In this document: one piece after another, positions 10,641 through 20,700 of the stretch
How positions within the stretch are numbered: position 1 is the first letter of the stretch
Layout of the letters: each line of letters starts with the position of its first letter
Source of the DNA: Ailurus styani
Lineage: Eukaryota > Chordata > Mammalia > Carnivora > Ailuridae
Assembly (NCBI GenBank): GCA_002007465.1
Contig: LNAC01000778.1
Coordinates: forward strand, 699,633-763,632
Length of the DNA: 64,000 bases
Direction of reading: 5' to 3'
Notes under the pieces: generated by a model
The model's database searches: none
Told to the model about the DNA's origin: nothing
The model's input: the letters and a program-made list of their open reading frames with translations, nothing else
Made by a program: the position numbers and the translations under genes

Positions 10641-10789
10641 AACAGAGAAATTATCATATCAGATTTTCAGTTCCCTTTGCATACTATAAATGTAGCATAG
10701 TCCCAAACCCTTTGCAGTGTCATGTAATTTTTACTGTGTTCAATAAAAGCAATTGATCTAAAAAAAGAAACATAGCTAAATGGTTATAT

Positions 10790-10889
10790 AATTTTTTTAA
10801 AGTAAACTCTACACCCAGTGTAGGACTTGAACTCATGATCCCAAGATCAAGAATCGTATGCTCTACCGACTGAGCCAGCCAGGTCCCCC
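10790..10889 (-). mobile_element. Old carnivore tRNA-type SINE head, antisense
   Basis: 'taaactctacacccagtgtaggacttgaactcatgatcc...tctaccgactgagccagccagg'. It retains a tRNA-like 'gcatgctctaccgactgagc' arm typical of the older SINE type. Confidence 0.8.
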
Positions 10890-11398
10890 TGTAATTTTTA
10901 TACCTCTGTAAGAATTTTTATATAATAAATGCAGTAATCAAGAAGGATCCTTTATTTAGAATATGTATCTTAGAAAGTATAGTAATTTAAAATAGAGTAA
11001 AGATTCCTGTGCCTATTTATTTTCTGGAAAGAGTTTTCTAAGAGATGTTGGAAGGAGCAGTTTCCAGTAAGAAAAGCATGAAATGCAAGCCGTTTGTGTA
11101 TGTGTGTAAGTGTTAGTTAGCTGGCTTGTCCTTGCATATGGCTGGGTGGGATTATTCCCCACTCCCCAGTCCTTTCAAAAGAAAAGAAGAAAATCCCTGC
11201 TGTTTTTGGATGCTAGATCAGGTGACCAGGTCCACATAAACCCCACAGAGTGGGAGTAGTTCTCTATAGGGACCTCATACCTGCTGGTGGGCAGGGCTCC
11301 CATCTTCCCACCTCCACGCTCTTTGAATGGCCATGCAGGCATCACATGGTCATGGCCGCTGTCAGGGAAACTGCCTCTCTAAAAGGCTCAAAATTGGG

Positions 11399-11543
11399 GA
11401 CGCCTGGGGGGCTCAGTCAGTTAGGCATCTGCCTTCAGCTTGGGTCATGATGCTGAGGTCCCGGGATCAAGAAGGGAGCCTGCCACTCCCCCTGCTTGTG
11501 CTCTCCCTGTGTCGAATAAATAAATAAAAAATCTTTTAAAAAA
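11399..11543 (+). mobile_element. Carnivore SINE, older type, internally shortened
   Basis: The head 'acgcctggggggctcagtcagttaggc' joins early to 'aagaagggagcctgccactcccc' and the tail 'gaataaataaataaa'. Confidence 0.88.
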
Positions 11544-11544
11544 G

Positions 11545-11640
11545 TCTGTTTTTTGGTTTGTCTCTTTTTTTCTTTGTTTTGTTTCTTAAATTCCACATCT
11601 GAATGCAATCATATGGTACATGACATGATAATTTTCACCC
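11545..11640 (-). mobile_element. L1 3'UTR fragment, antisense
   Basis: 'gtctgttttttggtttgtctc' and 'tttcttaaattccacatctgaatgcaatcatatgg' match the same block seen at 34930-35010. Confidence 0.7.
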
Positions 11641-11829
11641 TTTTTTAAAAAAAAGATTTTACTTGAGAGAGAGAAAGAGAGAGCATGAGAAAGAGGAGGG
11701 GCAGAGGGAGAGAAAGAAACAGACTCCCTGCTGAGCAGGGAGCCCAACGAGGGGCTCAGTCCCAGGACCCTGAGAGCATGACCTGAGCTGAAGGCAGACA
11801 CTTAACCAACGAAGTCATCCAGGTGCCCT
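11641..11829 (-). mobile_element. Carnivore SINE, antisense
   Basis: From 'aaaaaaagattttacttgagagag' to 'cgaagtcatccaggtgccc'. Flanks are 'tgataattttcaccc' and 'tgataattctcatcc', an imperfect target duplication. Confidence 0.9.
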
Positions 11830-12514
11830 GATAATTCTCATCCTTATCTGAAAAACCTTAAAGAACAGTATATTGTGATTATATTATTTAGAATCTGATA
11901 GCAAGAAAAGTGACTGATCTGTGGAATGACATTTTAGAAACTTGAGCATAAATTAAACAAGAAGTTGATCTTGCTGTGATCAGCATGTTGCCTACCTCTG
12001 TGTTGTCTGGATATCCCACTGTCGGTCTGTTGAAATGCCCCAATACAGAAGACGCAACCTCTCTTTCTCCCCATGTGTCAGTAGCCTGAGCTCTTACAGA
12101 AGGCACGGTCCCCAGCAGTGTTCCAACATGGCGGCCATAGTTACAAAGAATGATAAATGCTTCCACTGTGTTACCAATTTTTAAAGTTCTCTGTAGCCCT
12201 TGCAAAGGAGTTCAAATTGTGCCAGCCATCTTTTATTAGTCAGTCCCATGGGGTTCTTATTGTTATTTTGAACGAGATCTATTTTTGTTTAATTCTATGG
12301 GAACCACACATAGTTTGTGCTTTTGCCAGAAATTTATTTTCCAATGAGTGCTACTCAATTCTAAATAAGTACATTCTGCATTTTTATGCTGGGACATAGT
12401 AAGGGTGAGTTCAGTCAGGAACGGCATTTAAAATTGTATTATGCAGCCTGGACTTTTTTTGTGACTAATATAATGGTAACTACAAATGAGTTTGGGTTTT
12501 GTTTATTGTCTTAC
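11830..12514. other. Unassigned noncoding sequence
   Basis: Only short unsupported open frames. No repeat family recognised. Confidence 0.5.
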
Positions 12515-12530
12515 AAAGTGATCCATTTTA

Positions 12531-12730
12531 TTTTATTTAAGATTTTATTTATTTCTTTCACAGCGGGAGAGAGATCACAAGGAGGCAGAGAGGCAGGCAG
12601 AGAGAGAGAGAGGGGGAAGCAGGCTCCCTGCTGAGCAGAGAGCCCGATGCGGGCCTCGATCCCAGGACCCTGAGATCATGACCTGAGCCGAAAGCAGAGG
12701 CTTTAACCCACTGAGCCACCCAGGCGCCCC
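12531..12730 (-). mobile_element. Carnivore SINE, young type, antisense
   Basis: Complete. It is bracketed by the perfect 16-bp target duplication aaagtgatccatttta (12515-12530 and 12731-12746), which implies a recent insertion. Confidence 0.95.
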
Positions 12731-12746
12731 AAAGTGATCCATTTTA

Positions 12747-13362
12747 AATGAAAACATAAAGTCATTAAGAATTGATTTTACAACAGTGTGGCTTATTTGT
12801 CGACTTATAGCATTGATTTGTGTAATTGTTCAATGTGTTTATTCATGCACAGAGATAAACATTATATTAACTCTAATAACCAGAAAATCAATATTGCATG
12901 TCTTTTCACAACAAAAAAAAAAGGAAACGATTTTCTTACCTAACTTTCAGTGCATGATATCTGTGGAAATCTTGAGCTGTTTTCTGAAGTGAGAAGACAG
13001 TTTTGTTCTATGGCACTAAGTTTCAGAGTATGGATATTAAGACTTTATCTCTTTGACCGGAGACTAGCAGAATATTTTCACTTGTAATAAAGCTTAACTC
13101 CCAGGACTACAAGAAGCAAAAAAGGCAATCTTATTACAACACAGGAACTTCAAGTCCCTTAGACCCTGAGGGATTGGTAGATGTTATATTCTATTTAGTG
13201 CAGTAGCACAGTCTTTGAGGAAAACTGTCTAAGCAAAATCTATAGGAAATGATGAATCCTGCATGAACGCTTAAAACCACAAGGCTTCTACAAAGCTGAT
13301 TTCAGAGGACCAAGGAGAAAACAGAGGGGATTTTTAGTAAATGTCATTTATTCTCTTGTCAA
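12747..13362. other. Unassigned noncoding sequence upstream of the actin pseudogene
   Basis: AT-rich. No gene or repeat recognised. Confidence 0.5.
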
Positions 13363-13453
13363 AAAAGAGAGTAGAGCTGTCTCACTGGGCCAGCTGGCCC
13401 GTGCTCCGCGTTCCCGCACCAAGTGTCCTCCGTGTCCACCTCCACCCACTGCA

Positions 13454-14553
13454 ATGGAAGAGCCACTGTGGCTCTGGCATGTGCAAGGCAGGCTTTGCTG
13501 GGGACGATTCCCTGCCGAGCCGCATTCCAGTTGGTCATCGGGTGACCCCGACACCGGGGTGTGCTGGTGGGCACGGGCCAGAAGGATTCCTATGTGGGTG
13601 ATGAGGCCCAGAGCGAGCGGGGCATCCTGACCCTCAAGTACCCCGTCGAGCACAGCACTGTCACCAACCGAGACAATGTGGAGAAGATCTGGCACCATAC
13701 CTTCTACAGTGAGGTGTGCGTGGCCCTCGAGGAGCACCCCACGGTGCTGACAGAGGCCCCCCTGAACCCCAAGATCAACTGTGGGATGACTCAGATCATG
13801 TTCCAGACCTTCAACATCCCAGCATGTACATGGCCATTCGGGGGTGCAGTCCCTGCATGCCTCCGGCCGCACCACTGGTATTTTCATGGACTCTGGGGAT
13901 GGGGTCAGCCACACTGTGCGCATCTGTGAGGGGTATGCTCTGCCCCCACGCCATCCTGCGTCTGGGCCTAGCTGGTTGGGACCTGATGGACGAGCTCATG
14001 AAGATGCTCACGGAACGTGGCTACAGCTTCGCCACCACCGCCGAGCGGGAAAATGCGTGACATCAAGGAGAAGCTGTGCGCGGTCGCCCTGGACTTCGAG
14101 CAGGAGATGGTCACCGCCGAGTCCTCTCCTCCCTGGAGAAGAGCTGTAGGCTGCCCTACACGGCAGGTGATCACCATCCGCAGCGAGCCGTTCCGCTGCC
14201 TGAAGGCGCTCTTCCAGCCTTCTTTCCTGGGTATGGAGTCAGGTGGTATCCACGAGACCACCTTCCACTCCATCATGAAGTGTGACGTCGACACCCGGAA
14301 GGACCTCTACGCTCGCACCGTGCTGCGGGGCGGGACCACCGTGTACTCCGGCATCACCGACAGGAGGCGGAAGATCACAGCCCTGGCCCCCAGCACGATG
14401 GAGATCAAGATCATCGCTCCTCCCGAATGCAAGTACTCGGTGTGGAGGGGGGGCTCCCTCCTGGCCTTGCCGTCCACCTTCCAGCAGATGTGGATCAGCA
14501 AGCAGGAGTATGATGAGTCGGGCCCCTCCGTTGCCCACCGCAAATGCTTCTAA
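13454..14553 (+). pseudogene. Frameshifted actin coding remnant inside the ACTG1 pseudogene
   Basis: This is the coding part of the retrocopy. The N-terminal segment is damaged: after ATG-GAA-GAG roughly 20 nt of the usual start are missing, and the phase changes before 'ggctctggcatgtgcaag'. The next in-phase block (about 13561-13825) spans the [10 protein letters not shown] to FNIPA region. It carries changes such as the conserved NWDD becoming NRDN and a lost codon in the KANREKM block. A third phase (14052-14553) covers RDIKEKLC through KCF with many missense changes, for example SGG to RGG in the TVLSGG motif and WIGGS to WRGGS. No single frame can yield actin, so I treat this as non-functional. 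An open minus-strand frame across the same region is a shadow. Confidence 0.93.
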
Positions 14554-15073
14554 AGAGACTTTAAGCAGATGCGTAGCATTTGCTGCATGAGTGAATTCCC
14601 AAGTATACTTTTGCTCTGGTGAATGTATACACCTCATGCTGGCCTCCTGAAACTGGAATAAGCCTTTGGAAAGAAATCTGTCCTTGAAGCTTGTATCTGA
14701 TATCAACACTGGGTTGTAGAACTTGCTGCACTCTTGACCTTGTATCCAAGTTAACTGTTTCCTTAGTATATGTTTAATACCCAGTGCATATCTTTGATTT
14801 AAACCCTTAGCACCTCCCGCTGGGTCACTTGATGGCCTGAGGCTGAGAACATGGTTATGGAAGAGAAATCCATTGATTGGAGAATCTTCAAGACCAGGAG
14901 TTTCTTGATCTGTGCAGGGTATTAATGTGTTAAAAGCTGCCAATTCCAGAATTTCTCTAGCAGCTGGCAAGAGTACTGGACCAGTTGCCATTTCTGTCTT
15001 GTAGGTCCAACAGGTGACAGGGTTGAGAAGGTCCGGGCCTTAGGACCCACTTTACTTTCTTACCTGATGTTTT

Positions 15074-15324
15074 TTTTGTTTTTGTTTTTTTAAGATTTTT
15101 TTATTTATTCATTTGACACAGAGAGAGAGATTACAAGTAGGCAGAGAGGCAGGCAGAGAGAGAGGAGAGAGGAGGAAGCAGGCTCCCTGCTGAGCAGAGA
15201 GCCCGNNNNNNNNNNNNNNNNNNNNNNNNNNNNNNNNNNNNNNNNNNNNNNNNNNNNNNNNNNNNNNNNNNNNNNNNNNNNNNNNNNNNNNNNNNNNNNN
15301 NNNNNNNNNNNNNNNNNNNNGCCC
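15074..15324 (-). mobile_element. Carnivore SINE, young type, antisense, with 115-base N gap
   Basis: The 3' part is read in reverse (15082-15205), then N from 15206 to 15320. It interrupts the ACTG1 pseudogene 3'UTR. Flanks 'cttacctgatgtttt' and 'agttacccgatgtttt' are the duplicated target with small changes, so the SINE is younger than the pseudogene. Confidence 0.92.
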
Positions 15325-15574
15325 AGTTACCCGATGTTTTCCTGCCAGAACACCTTGGGCTGTTTTCTTGAGTTGGAAAACAGTTTGCATTTACACCTGA
15401 AAATTTATTCATCCTTTTAATTTATGTAAGGTTTTTGCACACAATTCTCAATTCTTCAAGAGATGGCAACAAATTGTGGTTTTTCTACTGTCATGTGAGA
15501 ACATTAGGCCTCAGCAACCCGTCATTGTGTGACGAAAACAAAGTGCTGCAGTAAAAAAAAAGAAAAGAAAGCAG

Positions 15575-16000
15575 GTTTGTTTGGTTGATTTGGTTGTGGC
15601 TTTGTTTTTGTAGACACATAAACCACGGAAGACTATATGACTTACACTAGTCATGAAGGTGATTATTTGCCCAAATATCTAAAGCACGAAATAAAACTTT
15701 ATATTTTGTTTTGCCTTTCAAATGGATAGGGATTTTAAAAATGTACTTCTGTATCTATAGAAAATGATAAAAGTGAAATTTAAATGACCTGTAATTCCGC
15801 TGACGAGATAACACAGTTGACATTTAAAAATATTTTAACACAAGCACGTGTTTTTAAAAATTTCAATAGTACTGAGAGGTTTAAATGAAACACAGATGTA
15901 TTTTCCCCTCCCCCACCCCAACCACCTGCCTATTTCCACCAAGCTGCAGTTAACAATTGCTTGTGAATCTTTCCAGAAAAGGAACTTATCTCTAGATACC
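15575..16000. other. Unassigned noncoding sequence
   Basis: No gene seen. The 15820-15960 part may belong to an old antisense L1. Confidence 0.4.
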
Positions 16001-16004
16001 AAGA

Positions 16005-16005
16005 G

Positions 16006-16038
<33 letters not shown>

Positions 16039-16046
16039 TGTGTGTA
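16005..16046. repeat. (TG)n microsatellite
   Basis: About 20 units with one 'ta' interruption. Confidence 0.95.
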
Positions 16047-16061
16047 TAAAATTAAGATTTT

Positions 16062-16272
16062 GGGGGTGCCTGGGTGGCTCAGTCAGTTAAGCATCTGATG
16101 CTTAATTTCAGCTCAGGTCATGATCTCAGGGTCCTGAGATCAAGCCCCATGTTGGGCCCAGTGCTCAGCTCTGAGTCTGCTTGGGCTCCTCTCTCCCTCT
16201 GCCCCTCCCCCTCCTCTCTCTCACTCTCTCTCTCTCTCTCTTTCAGGAAATAAAAAATAAGTAAAATTTTTT
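16062..16272 (+). mobile_element. Carnivore SINE, older type
   Basis: Head 'ggggtgcctgggtggctcagtcagttaagc', extended TC tract, tail 'aaataaaaaataagtaaaa'. Confidence 0.9.
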
Positions 16273-16600
16273 TTCACAAAGTTTGTCATTCCATATGCCT
16301 TGAATTTTTCATTTAATAATATATTTTAGATCTTACATCAGCATCCATAGAACTCTCATATTATTTTAACAGTTGTATAATTGTTTATTATATAGTGTAC
16401 TATAAGTATTTAACCAGTCCCCTGTTGATTCAGATTTAAATTATATTTTATTTTTGTGAACATATATGTAAAGCCTTGACAGCTGAATCGCTGATGAAAA
16501 GATGTCTACATTTTTTATTTTGATAGATACTATCTAGTTTGTGGAATCAGTTTTCTCTTCTCCCAACATTTGAGAGTTAACTATTTCTCTAGTGCCGATA
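16272..16600 (-). mobile_element. Probable old L1, antisense
   Basis: Phrases such as 'tttaaccagtcccctgttgattcagattt' and 'gtgaacatatatgtaaagcc' resemble reverse L1M 3' sequence. Strongly decayed. Confidence 0.4.
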
Positions 16601-17010
16601 CGAGAATTTTAAATTTTCACCCAATGAAATTCAGTTTATAGTATTCCATTTTGATTCTTTGTTGAATGGACAGACATTTTACCTCAAGAAAAACCAGAAT
16701 GTACTTGCTTTGGGAACATATGGCGTCTTAGCCCAGTGATATGTGGACGAACAAGGGAGAAAGGAAATATTTTAATTTAATAAGATGGATTGGCAAATGT
16801 GGGTAACACCAAGTAAACTTTGTAGGCCAGTGAATTTTAGGAAACTTTTTAAAGAGTAGATTAAATTGATAACTCTCATGTTCAAGAGATGGTATGTAGT
16901 TGTTTAATGGGTAGGGTTTCAGTTTCGCAGAGTGAAAAGAATTCTGGAGATTCGTTAGAGTGTGAGTGTATTACCACCATTGAACGGTACATTTCAAAAT
17001 GGTTGCAATA

Positions 17011-17657
17011 AGATGAATGGATAAAGATGTGGTATGTGGTATTTGTACATAATGGAATGGTACACAACCATCAAAAAATAAAATCTTGCCATTTGCAGTG
17101 ATGTGGATGGAACTGGAGGGTATTATGCTAAGTGCAATAAGTCAATCACAGAAAGACAATTATCATATGACCTCACTCATGTGTGGAATTTAAGAAACAA
17201 AACAGACGATTATAGGGGAAGAGAGGAAAAAAATTAAAACAAGATGAAATCAGAGAGAGACGAACTACAAGAGACTCTTAATCATAGGAAACAAACGAAC
17301 GGTTGCTGGAGGGGAGGGGGATGGGGGATGGGGTACCTGGGTGATGGGCATTAAGGAGGGCACGTGATGTAATGAGGACTGGGTCTTATATAAGACTGAT
17401 NCGATTATAGGGGAAGAGAGGAAAAAAATTAAAACAAGATGAAATCAGAGAGAGACGAACTACAAGAGACTCTTAATCATAGGAAACAAACGAACGGTTG
17501 CTGGAGGGGAGGGGGATGGGGGATGGGGTACCTGGGTGATGGGCAGTAAGGAGGGCATGTGATGTAATGAGGATTGGGTCTTATATAAGACTGAGAATCA
17601 CTGACCTGTTCCTCTGAAACCAATAATACATTATACATTAATGGAATTTAAATTTAA
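17011..17657 (+). mobile_element. L1 3' end, 5'-truncated, with internal 193-bp duplication at an N
   Basis: The carnivore L1 3' series: 'atgaatggataaagatgtggtatg', 'aaatcttgccatttgcagtgatgtgg', 'agtcaatcacagaaagacaatta', G-rich tract, then 'ctgaaaccaataatacattatac'. The target duplication aaaatggttgcaata is perfect (16996-17010 and 17658-17672). The block 17207-17399 recurs at 17402-17594 across an N (17401). Confidence 0.92.
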
Positions 17658-17672
17658 AAAATGGTTGCAATA

Positions 17673-18504
17673 GTAGCTTTTATATCATGTATATTTTACC
17701 ACAATTAAAAAGAAAGATAACGAGCAAAATTATGCTCTATAGAGAAAAAGAGGCCAATTACCTAAAATGTAATTTCAAGAGTGTAAGGGAAAAGACAATA
17801 GCAGAAATTCAGTCAAATCCCTTCAAGGGCCAATTAATGTCATTGCACAATCAGATAAAGTCCTGAATGCAAAGATCCCTGGTATGGACTCAGATGTAAT
17901 GTAAGGCACAAATGACTAATAGCAGCAGCATAATCACCCCTACTCGTCTATGAAATAGTTGCCTGCTCTACCTGATGACTACCAGCACATTTCCCCAACT
18001 GGAAAAGTACCTGTTCTCTGGGCTCTAATCAAATGTATCTGCCAACACACCTGCATTCATTGTCTCCAATGCTAATGACCAGATTTGGTACCTGGATTCA
18101 AGACAACGCATGACCCCAGAGAAGAGGAAGACCACAGGGAGCCCCAATGCCTCAGGTCATTGTGTGATCTACACCATTGTTTAAAAGCACTCTGTAATAT
18201 TTTTATTTGTCATTGCCCCCAGTCATCTTGTGAGAGGAATCAGAATCGCAGAGAGAGTGAACAACCAAAAGCTGGAGAAAATCGTGACTTTTGTTCACAA
18301 TGACTTGGAGTCCCAGGTTCTGATTACGAGAGCAGACAAATCACTGTTATAAAAATAAAATACATTTATCTTGGAAAGGTGACTCACAGTGCATGTAAAG
18401 GAATTATCTAACTAAAGTGTTCTACAAACTTAATAAGCCCATTTCTCTACCATTCAATTGAAGGTGAACAGTTGCTTGCTGGCATTCATACCTTCTAGCT
18501 TAGC
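17673..18504. other. Unassigned noncoding sequence
   Basis: Nothing recognised on either strand. Confidence 0.5.
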
Positions 18505-19042
18505 ACAGAGCAGAGGTTCTCAATTTTGGCAGCACTTTAAAGTCACCTGCCAAAGCTGTTAAAAGACTAATGCCCTAGGGTCATCCCAGACCAATTAATC
18601 AGAATCTCTGGGGTGGGTTTCCAGGTGATCCCAACCCGCTGCTAAGGCCTGGATCGCTGGCACAAAGATCGTCGACTTCAGTGTGCATAAGCCTTGGGGG
18701 TGCTCCATCCTCCCCTAATGGAAATATGGCTTAGAGGTTTGGGATTTTCCCAAGATCTGTATTTCTTACATGCATTTCAGTCGACGCTAATACATACGGT
18801 TCTGTGCACACTTTGAAAAATACTACTACAGGGCGCCTGGGTGGCTCAGTGGGTTAAAGCCGCTGCCTTCGGCTCAGGTCATGATCCCAGGGTCCTGGGA
18901 TCGAGGCCCGCATCGGGCTCTCTGCTCGGCAGGGAGCCTGCTTCCTCCTCTCTCCTCTCTCTCTGCCTGCCTCTCTGCCTACTTGTGATCTTTCTCTCTG
19001 TATCAAATAAAAAAAAAAAAATACTACTACAGTGACTGAAAT
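18505..19042. mobile_element. hAT-Charlie-type MITE remnant(s), split by a SINE
   Basis: 'agaggttctcaattttggcagc', 'atcagaatctctggggtgggtttccaggtgat' and, further on, 'cacactttgaaaaatactac' have the form of mammalian MER-type hAT MITEs (…ggttctcaa … tttgagaaccactg). Confidence 0.55.
18831..19016 (+). mobile_element. Carnivore SINE, young mustelid-like type
   Basis: Complete and little diverged. The perfect target duplication aaaaatactactaca lies at 18816-18830 and 19017-19031. Confidence 0.96.
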
Positions 19043-19331
19043 TCCCGATTTTTTCATCCTAATCACAGATCTCTTCTGCTACTTGATAAATCTGGTCCCC
19101 CTGGGCTTTGTTAATAAGGCTCTTTACCCCAAGTCAGTCATTTTTCTTGCTTTGCCCTGAGACACGTCCAAGATCTTCACATATTACTCGCAATGAGTGG
19201 CTCAAAAAATGGCTGCATAATCCAATGAAATCCTGACCAAGGTTAAACACAATGGAAAGGTTTCATGGTTTCTCCATGCCGTACTTTTGGTAATAACTCC
19301 TGGAGGCGTCCTTTAAAAAATAACAATACAG

Positions 19332-19530
19332 TGGGACCCCTGGGTGGCTCAGTTGGTTAAGTTTTTAAGTGCCTGCCTTTGGCTCAGTTCATGATCCCAG
19401 GGTCCTGGGATAGAGCCCCACATGGGGATCCATGCTCAGTGGGGAGCCTGCTTCTCCCTCTCCTGCTCCCCCTGCTTGTGCTTGCGTGCTCTCACTGTCA
19501 AATAAATAAATAAAATCTTTTTAAAAATAA
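19332..19530 (+). mobile_element. Carnivore SINE, older type
   Basis: Head 'gggacccctgggtggctcagttggttaag', 'cccctgcttgtgcttgc', tail 'aaataaataaataaaatctt'. Flanks are loosely similar 'aataacaataca' and 'aataatacaata'. Confidence 0.92.
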
Positions 19531-19614
19531 TACAATATTCAACATAATCATCAGCATCAAAATGTAACAGAAGAGTTGTTCTGCCAGGTCACTATGAACC
19601 TGAGAATTCTTTTT

Positions 19615-19917
19615 AAGGAAGCTCGTGCAAAATAAGCCTTCTGAAGGGTGCATTTGTACTTTACCTCTTGATGTTTTATCCTTATTAAATTTTACCATGT
19701 TTTTTAAAATTTTTATTAGAGAGAGAGAGCATGCACACAGTGTGCAGTGGGGAGGGCCAGAGGGAGAGGGAGAGAGAATCTTCAGCAGACTCCACACACA
19801 GCATGGAGCCCAATGTGGGGCTCGATGTCTTGACCCTGAGATCATGACCTGAGCTGAAGTAAAGAGTCGGCTGCTTAACCGACTGAGCCACCCAGGCACA
19901 CCACCATGATTATTTTT
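19615..19917 (+). repeat. About 303-bp direct duplication, copy 1
   Basis: Contains unique sequence plus an antisense SINE. It repeats at 19947-20249 with the two differences I noticed (cat/cgt near 19731 and cac/cgc near 19899). Confidence 0.95.
19701..19902 (-). mobile_element. Carnivore SINE, antisense (copy in left duplicate)
   Basis: From 'ttttaaaatttttattagagag' to 'gactgagccacccaggcac'. 'accatg' flanks both ends. Confidence 0.9.
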
Positions 19918-19946
19918 TTTATTTTTTATTTTTTTTATTTTTTAAN

Positions 19947-20249
19947 AAGGAAGCTCGTGCAAAATAAGCCTTCTGAAGGGTGCATTTGTACTTTACCTCT
20001 TGATGTTTTATCCTTATTAAATTTTACCATGTTTTTTAAAATTTTTATTAGAGAGAGAGAGCGTGCACACAGTGTGCAGTGGGGAGGGCCAGAGGGAGAG
20101 GGAGAGAGAATCTTCAGCAGACTCCACACACAGCATGGAGCCCAATGTGGGGCTCGATGTCTTGACCCTGAGATCATGACCTGAGCTGAAGTAAAGAGTC
20201 GGCTGCTTAACCGACTGAGCCACCCAGGCACGCCACCATGATTATTTTT
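19947..20249 (+). repeat. About 303-bp direct duplication, copy 2
   Basis: Starts directly after the N at 19946, which is preceded by a T-rich stretch (19908-19945). It continues into unique DNA at 20250. Confidence 0.95.
20033..20234 (-). mobile_element. Carnivore SINE, antisense (copy in right duplicate)
   Basis: The same insertion as 19701-19902, carried by the duplicated block. Confidence 0.9.
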
Positions 20250-20484
20250 GACTGCTGTTCAACTAATCACCTTAATGTCACTGGCAAATGATGCGCACTT
20301 CTCTGTTTTATTATTTACATTGCTAAGAGAAATATGAATTATTCTGATGGCCAGGAGATCCTGTACATTTGTACTTTCTGTTTCCCCAGGCTCACCTTGA
20401 ACTCTATATGCCTGTTTGAATCATCATAGCCCAGAATGGGGTGGTCACAGTCAACATTGTGGAGTGGAAAAGGAACAAATGGGC

Positions 20485-20700
20485 TTTGGGATGAAATAAA
20501 CCTAGTGCAGTCTCCTAGTCCCACTTCTTACTAGCTGTGTGACCTTCAGCAAAACCCTAATTTTATAGAGCCTCATTTTTTTCTTCTGGAAACATGCAGC
20601 TACGATACTTCCCTCAAAGGGATATTTTGGCAATGATTAAATGAAACGTACCAATGTTTAACATATTAATTGACACATCGTCAGGTGTTAAGATAAAGGT
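20485..20700 (+). repeat. MIR SINE
   Basis: 'actagctgtgtgaccttcagcaa', 'gagcctcatttttttcttctgg', 'caatgattaaatgaaacg' and the 3' 'gacacatcgtcaggtgtt' follow MIR order. Confidence 0.65.

Larger units (their letters stand above)
13375..15562 (+). pseudogene. ACTG1P: Processed pseudogene of cytoplasmic gamma-actin (ACTG1), full length
   Basis: This is an intronless, decayed copy of the ACTG1 mRNA. A 5'UTR-like GC-rich leader (about 13379-13453) precedes an ATG at 13454. The actin reading frame can be followed, with frameshifts, to a TAA at 14551-14553 after the conserved C-terminus HRKCF. The coding remnant is 1100 nt against 1128 in a functional actin, so the net indel is not a multiple of three. 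Recognisable actin blocks include [39 protein letters not shown], [12 protein letters not shown] and [18 protein letters not shown]. One frame break lies near 13825 (a base lost in the 'PAMY' block) and another near 14050. The 3'UTR (14554-15551) matches the gamma-actin rather than the beta-actin UTR, ends 'aaagtgctgcagt', and is followed by an A-rich tract. Imperfect flanking repeats (13363-13374 and 15563-15574) resemble a target-site duplication. Known family: actin processed pseudogenes arise by L1-mediated retrotransposition. The parent assignment rests on my recall of the ACTG1 3'UTR. Confidence 0.95.

Noticed and set aside
13348..13923. 191-codon minus-strand open frame
   Set aside because: It is the antisense shadow of the GC-rich actin pseudogene.
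18831..18900. tRNA gene predictions in SINE heads
   Set aside because: The heads derive from tRNA-Lys and keep box-like motifs, but they belong to retroposed SINEs and do not fold as a full tRNA.
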